From assembly GCA_030645475.1 (NCBI GenBank), contig JAUSMA010000071.1, forward strand, positions 62,001 through 126,000: a DNA stretch of 64,000 nt, in the 5' to 3' direction. The notes under the pieces are model-generated. The model had not been told where the DNA came from. It searched no databases and saw only the letters and a list, made by a program, of their open reading frames with translations. A program made the position numbers and the translations under genes. The DNA comes from Nitrospirota bacterium. Its GTDB lineage: Bacteria; Nitrospirota; Nitrospiria; Nitrospirales; Nitrospiraceae. Positions 53,936 to 63,220 of the stretch are shown here, piece after piece; positions within the stretch are counted from its first letter, which is position 1; each line of letters opens with the position of its first letter.

Positions 53936-55348
53936 ATGACTGAATCCGGTCATCACTCCAATGCTCCCTATGATGGGTCGGCACTGATCGCCGATCCCAT
54001 CCACCAATACGTCTCCTTCACCGTGCCATTCTCCACTCCGGACCCGCACGAACGGACGGAAAAGGATCTGATCGATTCCCCCTGGGTCCAGCGCCTGCGC
54101 TATATCTATCAGCTTCAAAGCGCCCGTTGGGTCTACCCCTCTGCGGAACATACCCGCTTCGTCCATTCGCTCGGCACCATGCATGTGGCAGGCCGCTTCG
54201 CACGGCATCTCTATCCGTTTCTCAAGAAAGCGGTCAAAGACGTCCCCTCAGCGAACTATGTCGAGGAATTTCTCCGCGTCACGGCGCTCGCGCATGACAT
54301 CGGCCATGGGCCCTTCTGCCATTTCTTCGACGACAACTATTTGCACGCCTTCGGCGCCAGTCATGAAAAACTCGGGCAGATCATCATCCGCGACCATCTG
54401 GGCCCGATCATCCGCAAGATCAGGCGCAGCCCGTCCGGCCCCTTCACCAAAGGCGAGGAACTCAACCCCGACCAGATCGCCCATGTGATCCTCAAGGAAA
54501 AGGGCAAAGACAACTCCCGCATTCCCCGATGGCTCAACATGCTGCAACCGGTCATTTCCGGCAGCTATACCGCAGACAACCTCGACTATGTCCTGCGCGA
54601 CTCCTATATGTGCGGGGTCGCAGTCGGCCCGGTCGATCTCTCCAGACTCATTCACTACACGATCATCACGGACAAGGGATTCACGATCCATAAGACCGGC
54701 CTTCCGGCCCTGCAGATGTTCCTCAACACCCGGATGTATCTCTATTCCAACGTCTACTATCACCGGACCACACGCGCCATCGACATCCACCTCCGTGACA
54801 TTTTCGGCGACACCATGAAACTCCTCTTCCCCCACGACCCCCGCAAGAAGATGGAGGAGTACCTGATGCTGACCGACTGGTCTCTACTGGAACAGGTACG
54901 GGGATGGAAGACCTCACGCCATGCGACCGAACGGCGCCTGGGCGCGGAATGGCAGCGGATTCTCGTCCGCGACGTGAAATGGAAAATGGCCTATAGCACC
55001 GTGCTCAAAGAAAAGGGCCAGGAGCGAGGCATGGACTTTCCCAGCCACGCGCACTTCGAAGAACAGATCAAAAAAGAATTACCGGCAAAGCTCAAAAAAG
55101 TGGAGTTCCGCGTCGACATGGCGCCGCTCGACCCAAGGCCAGACCCCAAAGACCGGCGCGGCAATCCCCTCTATGTGTATGACCCCGGCACCAAAGGCGT
55201 CTCGACCGACCCACTAGAAGAGTTCCTCGACCTACTGCCCACACGCCTGGTCCAATTCCGCGTCTATACCCTCGACCATGACCACGATGAAGCCCTCTCC
55301 CGCGCCACGGCGACGGTGCTGAACAAGACCCCGTCGAGTCTCGAATAG
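53936..55348 (+). CDS. HD-domain phosphohydrolase (dNTPase-like)
   Basis: A 470-residue protein of the SAMHD1/YwfO type. DLIDSPWVQRLRYIYQLQSA is the DNTPase-like start, SAEHTRFVHSLGTMHVAGRFA supplies the first histidine, VTALAHDIGHGPFCHFFDD holds the HD metal pair and SYTADNLDYVLRDSYMCG the later aspartate. These usually hydrolyse deoxynucleoside triphosphates or related nucleotides; substrate not predictable here. It begins 10 bp after the DUF2062 gene. Confidence 0.86.
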   Translation: MTESGHHSNAPYDGSALIADPIHQYVSFTVPFSTPDPHERTEKDLIDSPWVQRLRYIYQLQSARWVYPSAEHTRFVHSLGTMHVAGRFARHLYPFLKKAVKDVPSANYVEEFLRVTALAHDIGHGPFCHFFDDNYLHAFGASHEKLGQIIIRDHLGPIIRKIRRSPSGPFTKGEELNPDQIAHVILKEKGKDNSRIPRWLNMLQPVISGSYTADNLDYVLRDSYMCGVAVGPVDLSRLIHYTIITDKGFTIHKTGLPALQMFLNTRMYLYSNVYYHRTTRAIDIHLRDIFGDTMKLLFPHDPRKKMEEYLMLTDWSLLEQVRGWKTSRHATERRLGAEWQRILVRDVKWKMAYSTVLKEKGQERGMDFPSHAHFEEQIKKELPAKLKKVEFRVDMAPLDPRPDPKDRRGNPLYVYDPGTKGVSTDPLEEFLDLLPTRLVQFRVYTLDHDHDEALSRATATVLNKTPSSLE

Positions 55349-55438
55349 AATGACGAATCGGAAGGCGGGCTGGGCCGGAGGGCTTCGCTTTCGTGCCTCT
55401 CGGAGCAGCCCTTCCGGGCTCGGCCGAGTGGAACCCTT

Positions 55439-55490
55439 CTGGAATTCCTTCCGCTGCGATCTGACAATCGCAGGCTTCAGTCAGTTCCAG
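55439..55490. repeat. Fold-back sequence in the gap before the toxin-antitoxin pair
   Basis: CTGGAA at the left and TTCCAG at the right pair, and inside them CTGCGAT-CTGACA-ATCGCAG forms a perfect 7-bp stem at 55454-55473. It may end transcription of the HD gene or be another short palindromic element. The rest of the gap 55349-55720 contains GC-rich sequence, one arm of a direct repeat (55533-55563) and no gene that I can support. Confidence 0.5.
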
Positions 55491-55532
55491 CTTTCCTTCT
55501 CGGCCAAGCCTCGGTGGGCAACCCGCTCCTTC

Positions 55533-55563
55533 GGCAACGTGCGCTCAGCCGACGACACAGCCT
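55533..55563. repeat. Imperfect direct repeat flanking the toxin-antitoxin pair, left copy
   Basis: GGCAACGTGCGCTCAGCC followed by GACGACACAGCCT. The right copy at 56313-56343 matches at 26 of 31 bases in the same orientation. The two flank the small gene pair 55721-56205. Confidence 0.55.
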
Positions 55564-55720
55564 TTGAGAACGCAAACGAAAATGCGAAGCACTGACCTGA
55601 AAAACCAGACATCCATGCCCTGTTCTGAGGAAGAAGGAACCAATCCCCTCCTGAAGATTCGCACGCGCCTGGAAGTTTAAACGAACCTCTGCTACAGTAC
55701 TGAGACAAGTGAGGTTCCTC

Positions 55721-55948
55721 ATGAGTCAGACCACAGAGACAGCCATGAAGTTGCTTGAACGCTTGCCGGAAGAGGCGCAGATGCAGGTACTCGAAGCCCT
55801 GCGTCAACTTGTCGCCGAATCGAACGATGATGCACAATGGGATACATTATTTCAGGGAAGCCAGAATATGCTCGCCGCAGCGGCTCGTAATGCCCGAGCA
55901 GAAGTCCTAGCAGGAAAGGCTGCTCCGATGGATTTCAACAAGCTTTGA
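55721..55948 (+). CDS. Probable type II antitoxin
   Basis: A 75-residue acidic, helix-rich protein: MSQTTETAMKLLERLPEEAQ, MQVLEALRQLVAESND, then a linker and LAAAARNARAEVLAGKAAP with the tail MDFNKL. The 'AKAEVLAGKAxPMDF' type C-terminus is common in antitoxins paired with RelE-like toxins, and its stop overlaps the start of the next gene by four bases. An upstream GTG at 55709 is also in frame. Naming as antitoxin rests on size, layout and partner. Confidence 0.6.
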   Translation: MSQTTETAMKLLERLPEEAQMQVLEALRQLVAESNDDAQWDTLFQGSQNMLAAAARNARAEVLAGKAAPMDFNKL

Positions 55949-56205
55949 CCTCCCTCACGCTACCCAGTTTTTGGGAAGCGTACTATCGCCTTCCCGATCA
56001 CATTCGACAGGCCGCGCGAAAGGCCTTCTTCCTCTGGAAACAATCCCCCGCTCACCCCTCCCTCCACTTTAAGTGCGTGAACCACGACGACCGCGTATGG
56101 TCGGTCCGCATCACACTCGGCTATCGTGCGCTGGGAATTGTGGACGAAGACACCATCACGTGGTTCTGGATTGGCAACCACCAAACCTATGAGCGGCGGC
56201 TCTAA
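55945..56205 (+). CDS. Probable type II toxin, RelE/ParE-like
   Basis: An 86-residue basic protein: SFWEAYYRLPDHIRQAARKA, FFLWKQSPAHPSLHFKCVNH, WSVRITLGYRALGIVDEDTI and WFWIGNHQTYERRL. The helix-hairpin then beta-sheet order with 'H-x-x-Y/T-Y-x-x' end is that of RelE/ParE-like proteins, many of which cut mRNA at the ribosome. The start is a TTG overlapping the antitoxin stop (TTGA), which is unusual but typical of coupled pairs. No test of activity is possible from sequence. Confidence 0.65.
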   Translation: MTSLTLPSFWEAYYRLPDHIRQAARKAFFLWKQSPAHPSLHFKCVNHDDRVWSVRITLGYRALGIVDEDTITWFWIGNHQTYERRL

Positions 56206-56312
56206 ACGGCCCACGCGCAGCATGCTGTAAGCGACGTATGCGACAGGTCGGAGGATGCGTGGAGACCGACCGAGTACGCCATCGCCACCCAGCTCGCGCC
56301 TTCCCGCTGCAC

Positions 56313-56343
56313 GGCAACATGCGCTCAGCCTCCGGCACAGCCC
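56313..56343. repeat. Imperfect direct repeat flanking the toxin-antitoxin pair, right copy
   Basis: GGCAACATGCGCTCAGCC followed by TCCGGCACAGCCC; 26 of 31 bases match the left copy at 55533-55563. It lies between the toxin gene and the secreted protein gene in a gap with no other feature. Confidence 0.55.
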
Positions 56344-56440
56344 TAGATGGATTTGAAGAGAAAGCTGACAGCCTGCGGCTGCACTGCAATACTGACGACA
56401 GCGGTATCCATGACGACCACCATCTGCGCGGAGGACCATC

Positions 56441-56806
56441 ATGCAGGTATTCTTCAGACTCCTATTCCTGGGACTCTGTCTCGTGATCGATAGCGCTCAC
56501 GCGCAAATGCCACTTAGCGGACAGAACCAAGCCGGCATCCTGAAGCTGCTAGGGGAACTGCCGCCTGACACGATGAAGAAGGTTGAGGCGTTAGGAAAGA
56601 TCCTGCAACAGAATGTGAAAGACGGAAAGCTGACCGACGCACAGATGCACGAGGAATTGATGTCGGGCAATCTGGATCAAAAGATCAGAGGCCTCAACCC
56701 CGAAGCCGGTCCCCTGCTCGACGACATCGGTCAGGCCATGAAGAACCATCCCAACGCCGAGAACCTGCCGAATCTGCTGAATGGAATGATGGAAGCCGGC
56801 AAGTAG
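56441..56806 (+). CDS. Small secreted protein of unknown function
   Basis: A 121-residue protein with a clear signal peptide: MQVFFRLLFLGLCLVIDSAH with cleavage after AHA. The mature part is helical and charged (ILKLLGELPPDTMKKVEALG, ILQQNVKDGKLTDAQMHEEL), with two Asn/Pro turns near the end (KNHPNAENLPNLLNGMMEAG). I recognise no family. It may be a periplasmic protein. It stands alone between the toxin gene and the TSUP permease. Confidence 0.65.
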   Translation: MQVFFRLLFLGLCLVIDSAHAQMPLSGQNQAGILKLLGELPPDTMKKVEALGKILQQNVKDGKLTDAQMHEELMSGNLDQKIRGLNPEAGPLLDDIGQAMKNHPNAENLPNLLNGMMEAGK

Positions 56807-57005
56807 CGCCGGCCTGCTCGGCTACGCAACTTGGTTTGCGCCAAGCTTCGCTCGAACAGCCGTTCACACCGGGCTCGCCTACGCGACGACATCGATCCGG
56901 CAACTGCACACATCCCGCAAGACTCGCTCCCCGCCATTGCGCATTACGACCAGATTTGGTACAAGCCGATCACACCATCCACTCCAAGAGCCCTCCCCGG
57001 ATTTT

Positions 57006-57737
57006 ATGGCACTCACGGTTTTCTTCATTGTCGCTGGAACTGCTGCAATTCATGCGTTATTCGGCGTAGGACTCCTCCTATTCGGCACGCCCATTCTTCT
57101 TTTGTTAGGATATGACTACCTGACGATCCTCGAATGGCTGCTGCCCATCGCGCTTGCGATTAATCTCCTCCAGGTCGTCTTGTATTACGCACACGTCGAT
57201 TGGAGGTTCTATCGATTCAGCCTACTTGTGAGTCTTCCGTGGGTGATTGCCTGCTCACTCGTTATTACCCACATCGATCTTGCTATCGGCCCTATCATCG
57301 GGGTGCTCCTCATTCTCGTCGCATTGCAACACATCTCGTCTCGTACCAATACTATCCTGACACACCTCATGCGACACGAAGGCGTCTATTGCGCGCTCAT
57401 GGGAGCCGTGCAAGGGCTGACCAGTCTCGGAGGCTCGTTGCTGAGCGCGCTGATTCAGACCAAACCCTACGACAAACACACCGCACGGGCCACAACGGCA
57501 GCGACCTATGGAACATTTGTATTCATCCAGCTGCTGTTACTGCTGAACTCCTCTCACCCGATCACTCAGGCATCGACACAGACTATCCCCCTGGCCTTAG
57601 TCGGACTGGGGGCATTTGCCGTCGTCGAACATACCCTGTACTCCAAACTCGATCGAGACCGCTATAGAACGATCCTCGCTGGATTCCTCCTTGCCTCTGG
57701 CCTCCTTCTGATCGGAAAAAGCGCCTTCACCTACTAA
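57006..57737 (+). CDS. TSUP (TauE/SafE, DUF81) family permease
   Basis: A 243-residue membrane protein with about eight hydrophobic segments: AIHALFGVGLLLFGTPILLL, WLLPIALAINLLQVVLYY, LIVALQ-type segments, and SLGGSLLSALIQT. GVGLLLFGTPILLLLGYD is the first half-repeat motif and GLTSLGGSLLSALI the second, as in TSUP permeases that move sulphur compounds or organic anions. The ATG at 57006 is used; an in-frame ATG at 56937 would add a non-membrane extension. Substrate is unknown. Confidence 0.8.
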   Translation: MALTVFFIVAGTAAIHALFGVGLLLFGTPILLLLGYDYLTILEWLLPIALAINLLQVVLYYAHVDWRFYRFSLLVSLPWVIACSLVITHIDLAIGPIIGVLLILVALQHISSRTNTILTHLMRHEGVYCALMGAVQGLTSLGGSLLSALIQTKPYDKHTARATTAATYGTFVFIQLLLLLNSSHPITQASTQTIPLALVGLGAFAVVEHTLYSKLDRDRYRTILAGFLLASGLLLIGKSAFTY

Positions 57738-57902
57738 GCTCGCATCAAAACCGCTGAGCGCTCCCTTCTCCACACCCCCCTCCAACGGACGACTCGGCGA
57801 TCGCCTGCAGTTGCAACCATCGCGTCACATCGATCACGCAAGACTCCGACAACATGGTGTCACGTCAAGCAACGACCCCAGAGATCCTCCCCGCGTGAGC
57901 CG

Positions 57903-57939
57903 GTTTCAATCCTCGCCCGTCCCGAAGGACGGGCGCTAC
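57903..57939. CRISPR. Single orphan CRISPR-like repeat of a different type
   Basis: The 37 bases begin GTTTCAATCC, contain a perfect 9-bp hairpin CGCCCGTCC-CGAA-GGACGGGCG, and end in CTAC. Read on the other strand it ends GGATTGAAAC, the 3' handle typical of many type I-C, I-B and III repeats. It is unlike the type I-E repeat of the array that begins 30 bases later. No second copy is seen in the window. Confidence 0.65.
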
Positions 57940-57969
57940 GATGTCTCCCGGCAAGCGGTTGCCCAGACC

Positions 57970-60560
57970 TAGTTCATCCCCACTCGCGTGGGGAACACGG
58001 CCTGTGCTTTCGTCATGGGCTGCTCCAATCCGGTTCATCCCCACTCGCGTGGGGAACACGGCAATGCCGAGGCGAGCGAGTCGTTCTATCACGGTTCATC
58101 CCCACTCGCGTGGGGAACACCCAGTTGCGCCCATCGTCGTGACCCGATCATGCGGTTCATCCCCACTCGCGTGGGGAACACGCCAGCTTCCGATTCTCCC
58201 ACGTACTCATCGCCGGTTCATCCCCACTCGCGTGGGGAACACTCGAGCAATGGAAAACTCTCCCGTATCCCCTACGGTTCATCCCCACTCGCGTGGGGAA
58301 CACAGCTGGCCATCATGGCAAACGCCTCGGCATGGCGGTTCATCCCCACTCGCGTGGGGAACACCTGGTATTCCGACTTCCTCTCAGATGATCGGGCGGT
58401 TCATCCCCACTCGCGTGGGGAACACACTAGCCCCGTTGAATTGCCCGAAAGGGTCGGCGGTTCATCCCCACTCGCGTGGGGAACACTCTGGCTCCTGCCT
58501 GTTCCATTCCCAGAACAGCGGTTCATCCCCACTCGCGTGGGGAACACCCGCGCACGACATCCCAGACCACCACCGCCGCCGGTTCATCCCCACTCGCGTG
58601 GGGAACACGGAGACTACCACGATTTCACGTCACGCGATTCCGGTTCATCCCCACTCGCGTGGGGAACACGCTTGCCCGGTATGCCCATGTCGGATAATCG
58701 CCGGTTCATCCCCACTCGCGTGGGGAACACATCGGCACCGGAACGACTCCGTTCAATGAGAACGGTTCATCCCCACTCGCGTGGGGAACACGTCCACATT
58801 GAACACCTCAGTTTGGAAATAGACGGTTCATCCCCACTCGCGTGGGGAACACGTTCCAATCCGAGAGGGAGGGGTCCGGTGTACCGGTTCATCCCCACTC
58901 GCGTGGGGAACACAGAGCCTGGCAGAATCCATCCGCACCCACGGCCGGTTCATCCCCACTCGCGTGGGGAACACACCCGCGTGGTCAAGGGGAACTCGAT
59001 CAAAAACGGTTCATCCCCACTCGCGTGGGGAACACAGCGAGAGCAGCCGGGCGGTGGCGTGCTCCAGCGGTTCATCCCCACTCGCGTGGGGAACACTCGT
59101 CGAGTTCAGTCAGGCTCATGCGCAGTTCCGGTTCATCCCCACTCGCGTGGGGAACACGTTCACATCCATCACTTGCAACTCCAAGCCGTCGGTTCATCCC
59201 CACTCGCGTGGGGAACACCACCTGGCACGATCCTCATGTGAAGGAAAGGTCGGTTCATCCCCACTCGCGTGGGGAACACAGAGGAAAGGCCATCGAGCAC
59301 GGATGTACCTACGGTTCATCCCCACTCGCGTGGGGAACACAACATTGACAGGGTTGGGCGACTTGGGGCATTCGGTTCATCCCCACTCGCGTGGGGAACA
59401 CTAGACCTAGATTTCCTTGACCATCCTAAAACGCGGTTCATCCCCACTCGCGTGGGGAACACCCTGCTTGCATCCGTTCTGCATATTCCGCGACCGGTTC
59501 ATCCCCACTCGCGTGGGGAACACTGCTATAGTATTAACAATTTGACCATAAATCCCGGTTCATCCCCACTCGCGTGGGGAACACGTTTACCCCCCGAAAA
59601 CGAGAATCTACATCACCGGTTCATCCCCACTCGCGTGGGGAACACGAGTCGATTAACACAGGCGTAGAATGTCACGACGGTTCATCCCCACTCGCGTGGG
59701 GAACACCACCATAACACGATTGCAGTGGGGTGCAATGACGGTTCATCCCCACTCGCGTGGGGAACACTCCACATGAAAAAGAGGCTACCCCTCTACCCGC
59801 GGTTCATCCCCACTCGCGTGGGGAACACAGTACACCGATTCATCACATGTGCTCCGCTGTCGGTTCATCCCCACTCGCGTGGGGAACACTTTTTTCGAGC
59901 AGAAAATTTTGACCAACGACCCGGTTCATCCCCACTCGCGTGGGGAACACTCAGTGGGGAGAATTTTGATATCGACGTGGTGCGGTTCATCCCCACTCGC
60001 GTGGGGAACACGATCCAGGCCGCATTGTTGACAGACGGAAAATCGGTTCATCCCCACTCGCGTGGGGAACACTATCCAACATTCGTGCGGTTCAGCTAAT
60101 CGAACGGTTCATCCCCACTCGCGTGGGGAACACTAATCTTCTCGTCAATGCACAGCCGCACTGCGCGGTTCATCCCCACTCGCGTGGGGAACACAATGCA
60201 CGATGCCTAATTCAACCTTGCCAAGGCGGTTCATCCCCACTCGCGTGGGGAACACACGAGCCCCGTCGAGTTTCCCGAAAGGGTATGCGGTTCATCCCCA
60301 CTCGCGTGGGGAACACTCCGAGATCCGCACTGTGCCCGCGATGGATGTCGGTTCATCCCCACTCGCGTGGGGAACACGTCCACATTGGTCACCTCAGTTC
60401 GGAATTAGACGGTTCATCCCCACTCGCGTGGGGAACACAGAATAGCCAACCGATCCACGTCCGGGCACAGCGGTTCATCCCCACTCGCGTGGGGAACACG
60501 GCGTCCATTCGATCCTGCAACCACGATATCACGGTTCATCCCCACTCGCGTGGGGAACAC
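57970..60560 (-). CRISPR. Type I-E CRISPR array, 43 repeats and 42 spacers
   Basis: A 29-base repeat recurs every 61 bases: 43 starts at 57970 + 61n (n 0-42). On the minus strand it opens GTGTTCCCCACGCG and ends GGGGATGAACCG, the I-E form with a CCCCAC/GTGGGG hairpin. Every spacer checked is 32 bases. The first repeat on the left is damaged at its outer end (TA for CG), the usual sign of the old, leader-distal end. Leader and cas genes are on the right, so it is transcribed leftward. Confidence 0.97.
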
Positions 60561-60638
60561 ACTTCTTCTAGCCAATTGTTTTACCAAGCAAATCCATCGC
60601 CCTTAAAATCCACCGAATTTCTCTGAGCCTGGCACGCA
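60561..60638 (-). promoter_or_regulatory. CRISPR leader
   Basis: Seventy-eight bases between the last repeat and cas2, richer in A and T than the surroundings (ACTTCTTCTAGCCAATTG at its array end, then TTAAAATCC and AATTTCTC). In I-E systems the leader next to cas2/cas1 carries the crRNA promoter and the site where new spacers are inserted. No exact promoter boxes are called. Confidence 0.7.
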
Positions 60639-61851
<1,213 letters not shown>

Positions 61852-61875
61852 GCAAAGACTCCAATCCTTTTCACG

Positions 61876-62550
61876 TCATGCTATCGGTGACACGGAGAGG
61901 AGCCCAAGCCCTAAGGCTTTGCCATGCCCGATACCCGTATGCAGTACCTTCACAAATGCGTCCGCGTCGGTCACTGTTATGACACCATCGTACAAAACCG
62001 AAAAGACACGGATCGCGTTGCCGTGCTGCTGTGTGCCACTGAGCATCTGTTCTTGATAAACCCGTACATCAATCCGATCTGGCCCCACTTCTGAAAGATC
62101 GAAGGAGGACAGTAGTGGAAGTGCAAACCCGTGCAAGTGGCCTTTTCGCGTAATCCACTGTTCTTGTTCCTCTAGTCGCAGCAAGCCCAACCGCTTGCCA
62201 GCACGAGTGACGCAAGGATTGGCTCGCAATCTAAAACGAAAGCGCTGGCCGATTGCGAGTGCATTGAGTTTCAAACGACTCTTCACATCAACAGAAGGAT
62301 CGGTCTTCGCTAGCCATCCTTTTACACCTATGCCCTCCCAGTCTGGGATCGTCCGACTCTGAACGAGAACCCGTGGACATCCATCGGAACCGGTCTCCGG
62401 CTCAAGCCGCCACAGAATTTCTCCTTCCGGGCATTTACGATCCGGAGGGCTAAATGCGCGACACAGCGTGGCATGGAGTTGATACGGGTCTGCCAGATCG
62501 CGCCGGGCCTCACGACAGCGTGGGTCGAGATGGATTCTATGCAGAAACAT
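61876..62550 (-). CDS. cas6e: crRNA endoribonuclease Cas6e (CasE/Cse3)
   Basis: A 224-residue RAMP protein. The catalytic histidine is H26 in DPYQLHATLCRAF, and the C-terminal glycine-rich loop GIGHGKALGLGLLSVSP is typical for Cas6e. LKLNALAIGQRFRFRLRANP is the region before the second RAMP fold. It cuts the repeat hairpin of the pre-crRNA and stays in the Cascade complex. It overlaps the end of cas5e by 14 bases. Confidence 0.94.
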   Translation of the reverse strand: MFLHRIHLDPRCREARRDLADPYQLHATLCRAFSPPDRKCPEGEILWRLEPETGSDGCPRVLVQSRTIPDWEGIGVKGWLAKTDPSVDVKSRLKLNALAIGQRFRFRLRANPCVTRAGKRLGLLRLEEQEQWITRKGHLHGFALPLLSSFDLSEVGPDRIDVRVYQEQMLSGTQQHGNAIRVFSVLYDGVITVTDADAFVKVLHTGIGHGKALGLGLLSVSPIA

Positions 62551-63217
62551 GCGTCACCCCCTGAGGGAAAGGAATCCATTCAGAGTGTACAAACCGCGCG
62601 CCGAAGCGCCGTTCGGCAAACGATGACAGCGGTTGGTCCATTTTGAGTACGCCCGAACCGTCCTCGGACTCGAAAGAGACCAATAACTTCTCAGGCAGTT
62701 CCTCCCATTTCCGCAGCGTAGCGATCCACGGGCACCGCGCCAAAGTCTCGCGCAACGGTACATCCTGCACAGCGTTCTCCATCCAGATCGACTCGGAGGG
62801 TACATAGGATTTTCTGCCCAGAGCTAGAGGCCAGACGGGATCGCGCAGTGCAGCATGTATTCGTTCCAAAAACGTACGGTCTTCGCCTACTAACCCAACC
62901 AGGAAGGCTGCGTCGGCCAGATAGTCTCGCGTAGTCACAGCCGTATCGTGGATCTTCGACCTATCAGCAGAAATGATGTGCTGCGCAGTCTGGTAATCAC
63001 GCTTTGGAACTCCCGGCCGGTCATGACGGACACCCATGGAAAGTTGCGTCAACGGTTCCAGATCATCCCAATTCTCGCGATCGATTCCCATTGCAGCGGC
63101 AAGCAGGCCCACAACACCTGACTTGCTGGGTTCCTTCCCTGTATCGCGCTGATCGAAGCGACTGGTCGTCCCCCACGATTGCATGGGGCCTATGAATCGT
63201 AGCAACAGGGTGGACAT
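62537..63217 (-). CDS. cas5e: Cascade subunit Cas5e (CasD)
   Basis: A 226-residue Cas5e: LLLRFIGPMQSWGTTSRFDQ, PSKSGVVGLLAAAMGIDREN, RPGVPKRDYQTAQHIISADR and DPVWPLALGRKSYVPSESIW, close to the E. coli CasD motifs. It binds the 5' handle of the crRNA and the seed end of Cascade. It lies three bases before the cas7e stop and overlaps cas6e, as usual for the I-E operon. Confidence 0.94.
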   Translation of the reverse strand: MSTLLLRFIGPMQSWGTTSRFDQRDTGKEPSKSGVVGLLAAAMGIDRENWDDLEPLTQLSMGVRHDRPGVPKRDYQTAQHIISADRSKIHDTAVTTRDYLADAAFLVGLVGEDRTFLERIHAALRDPVWPLALGRKSYVPSESIWMENAVQDVPLRETLARCPWIATLRKWEELPEKLLVSFESEDGSGVLKMDQPLSSFAERRFGARFVHSEWIPFPQGVTHVSA

Positions 63218-63220
63218 GAT

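Noticed and set aside
57903-57939. Calling the hairpin a Rho-independent terminator of the TSUP gene
   Set aside because: No T-run follows on either strand, and the GTTTCAATCC flank matches CRISPR repeats better.
57941-60626. Long plus-strand open frames across the CRISPR array (up to 417 codons) with repeated SSPLAWGT or FIPTRVGNT
   Set aside because: They are translations of the 29-base repeats and 32-base spacers; the 61-base period leaves frames open by chance.
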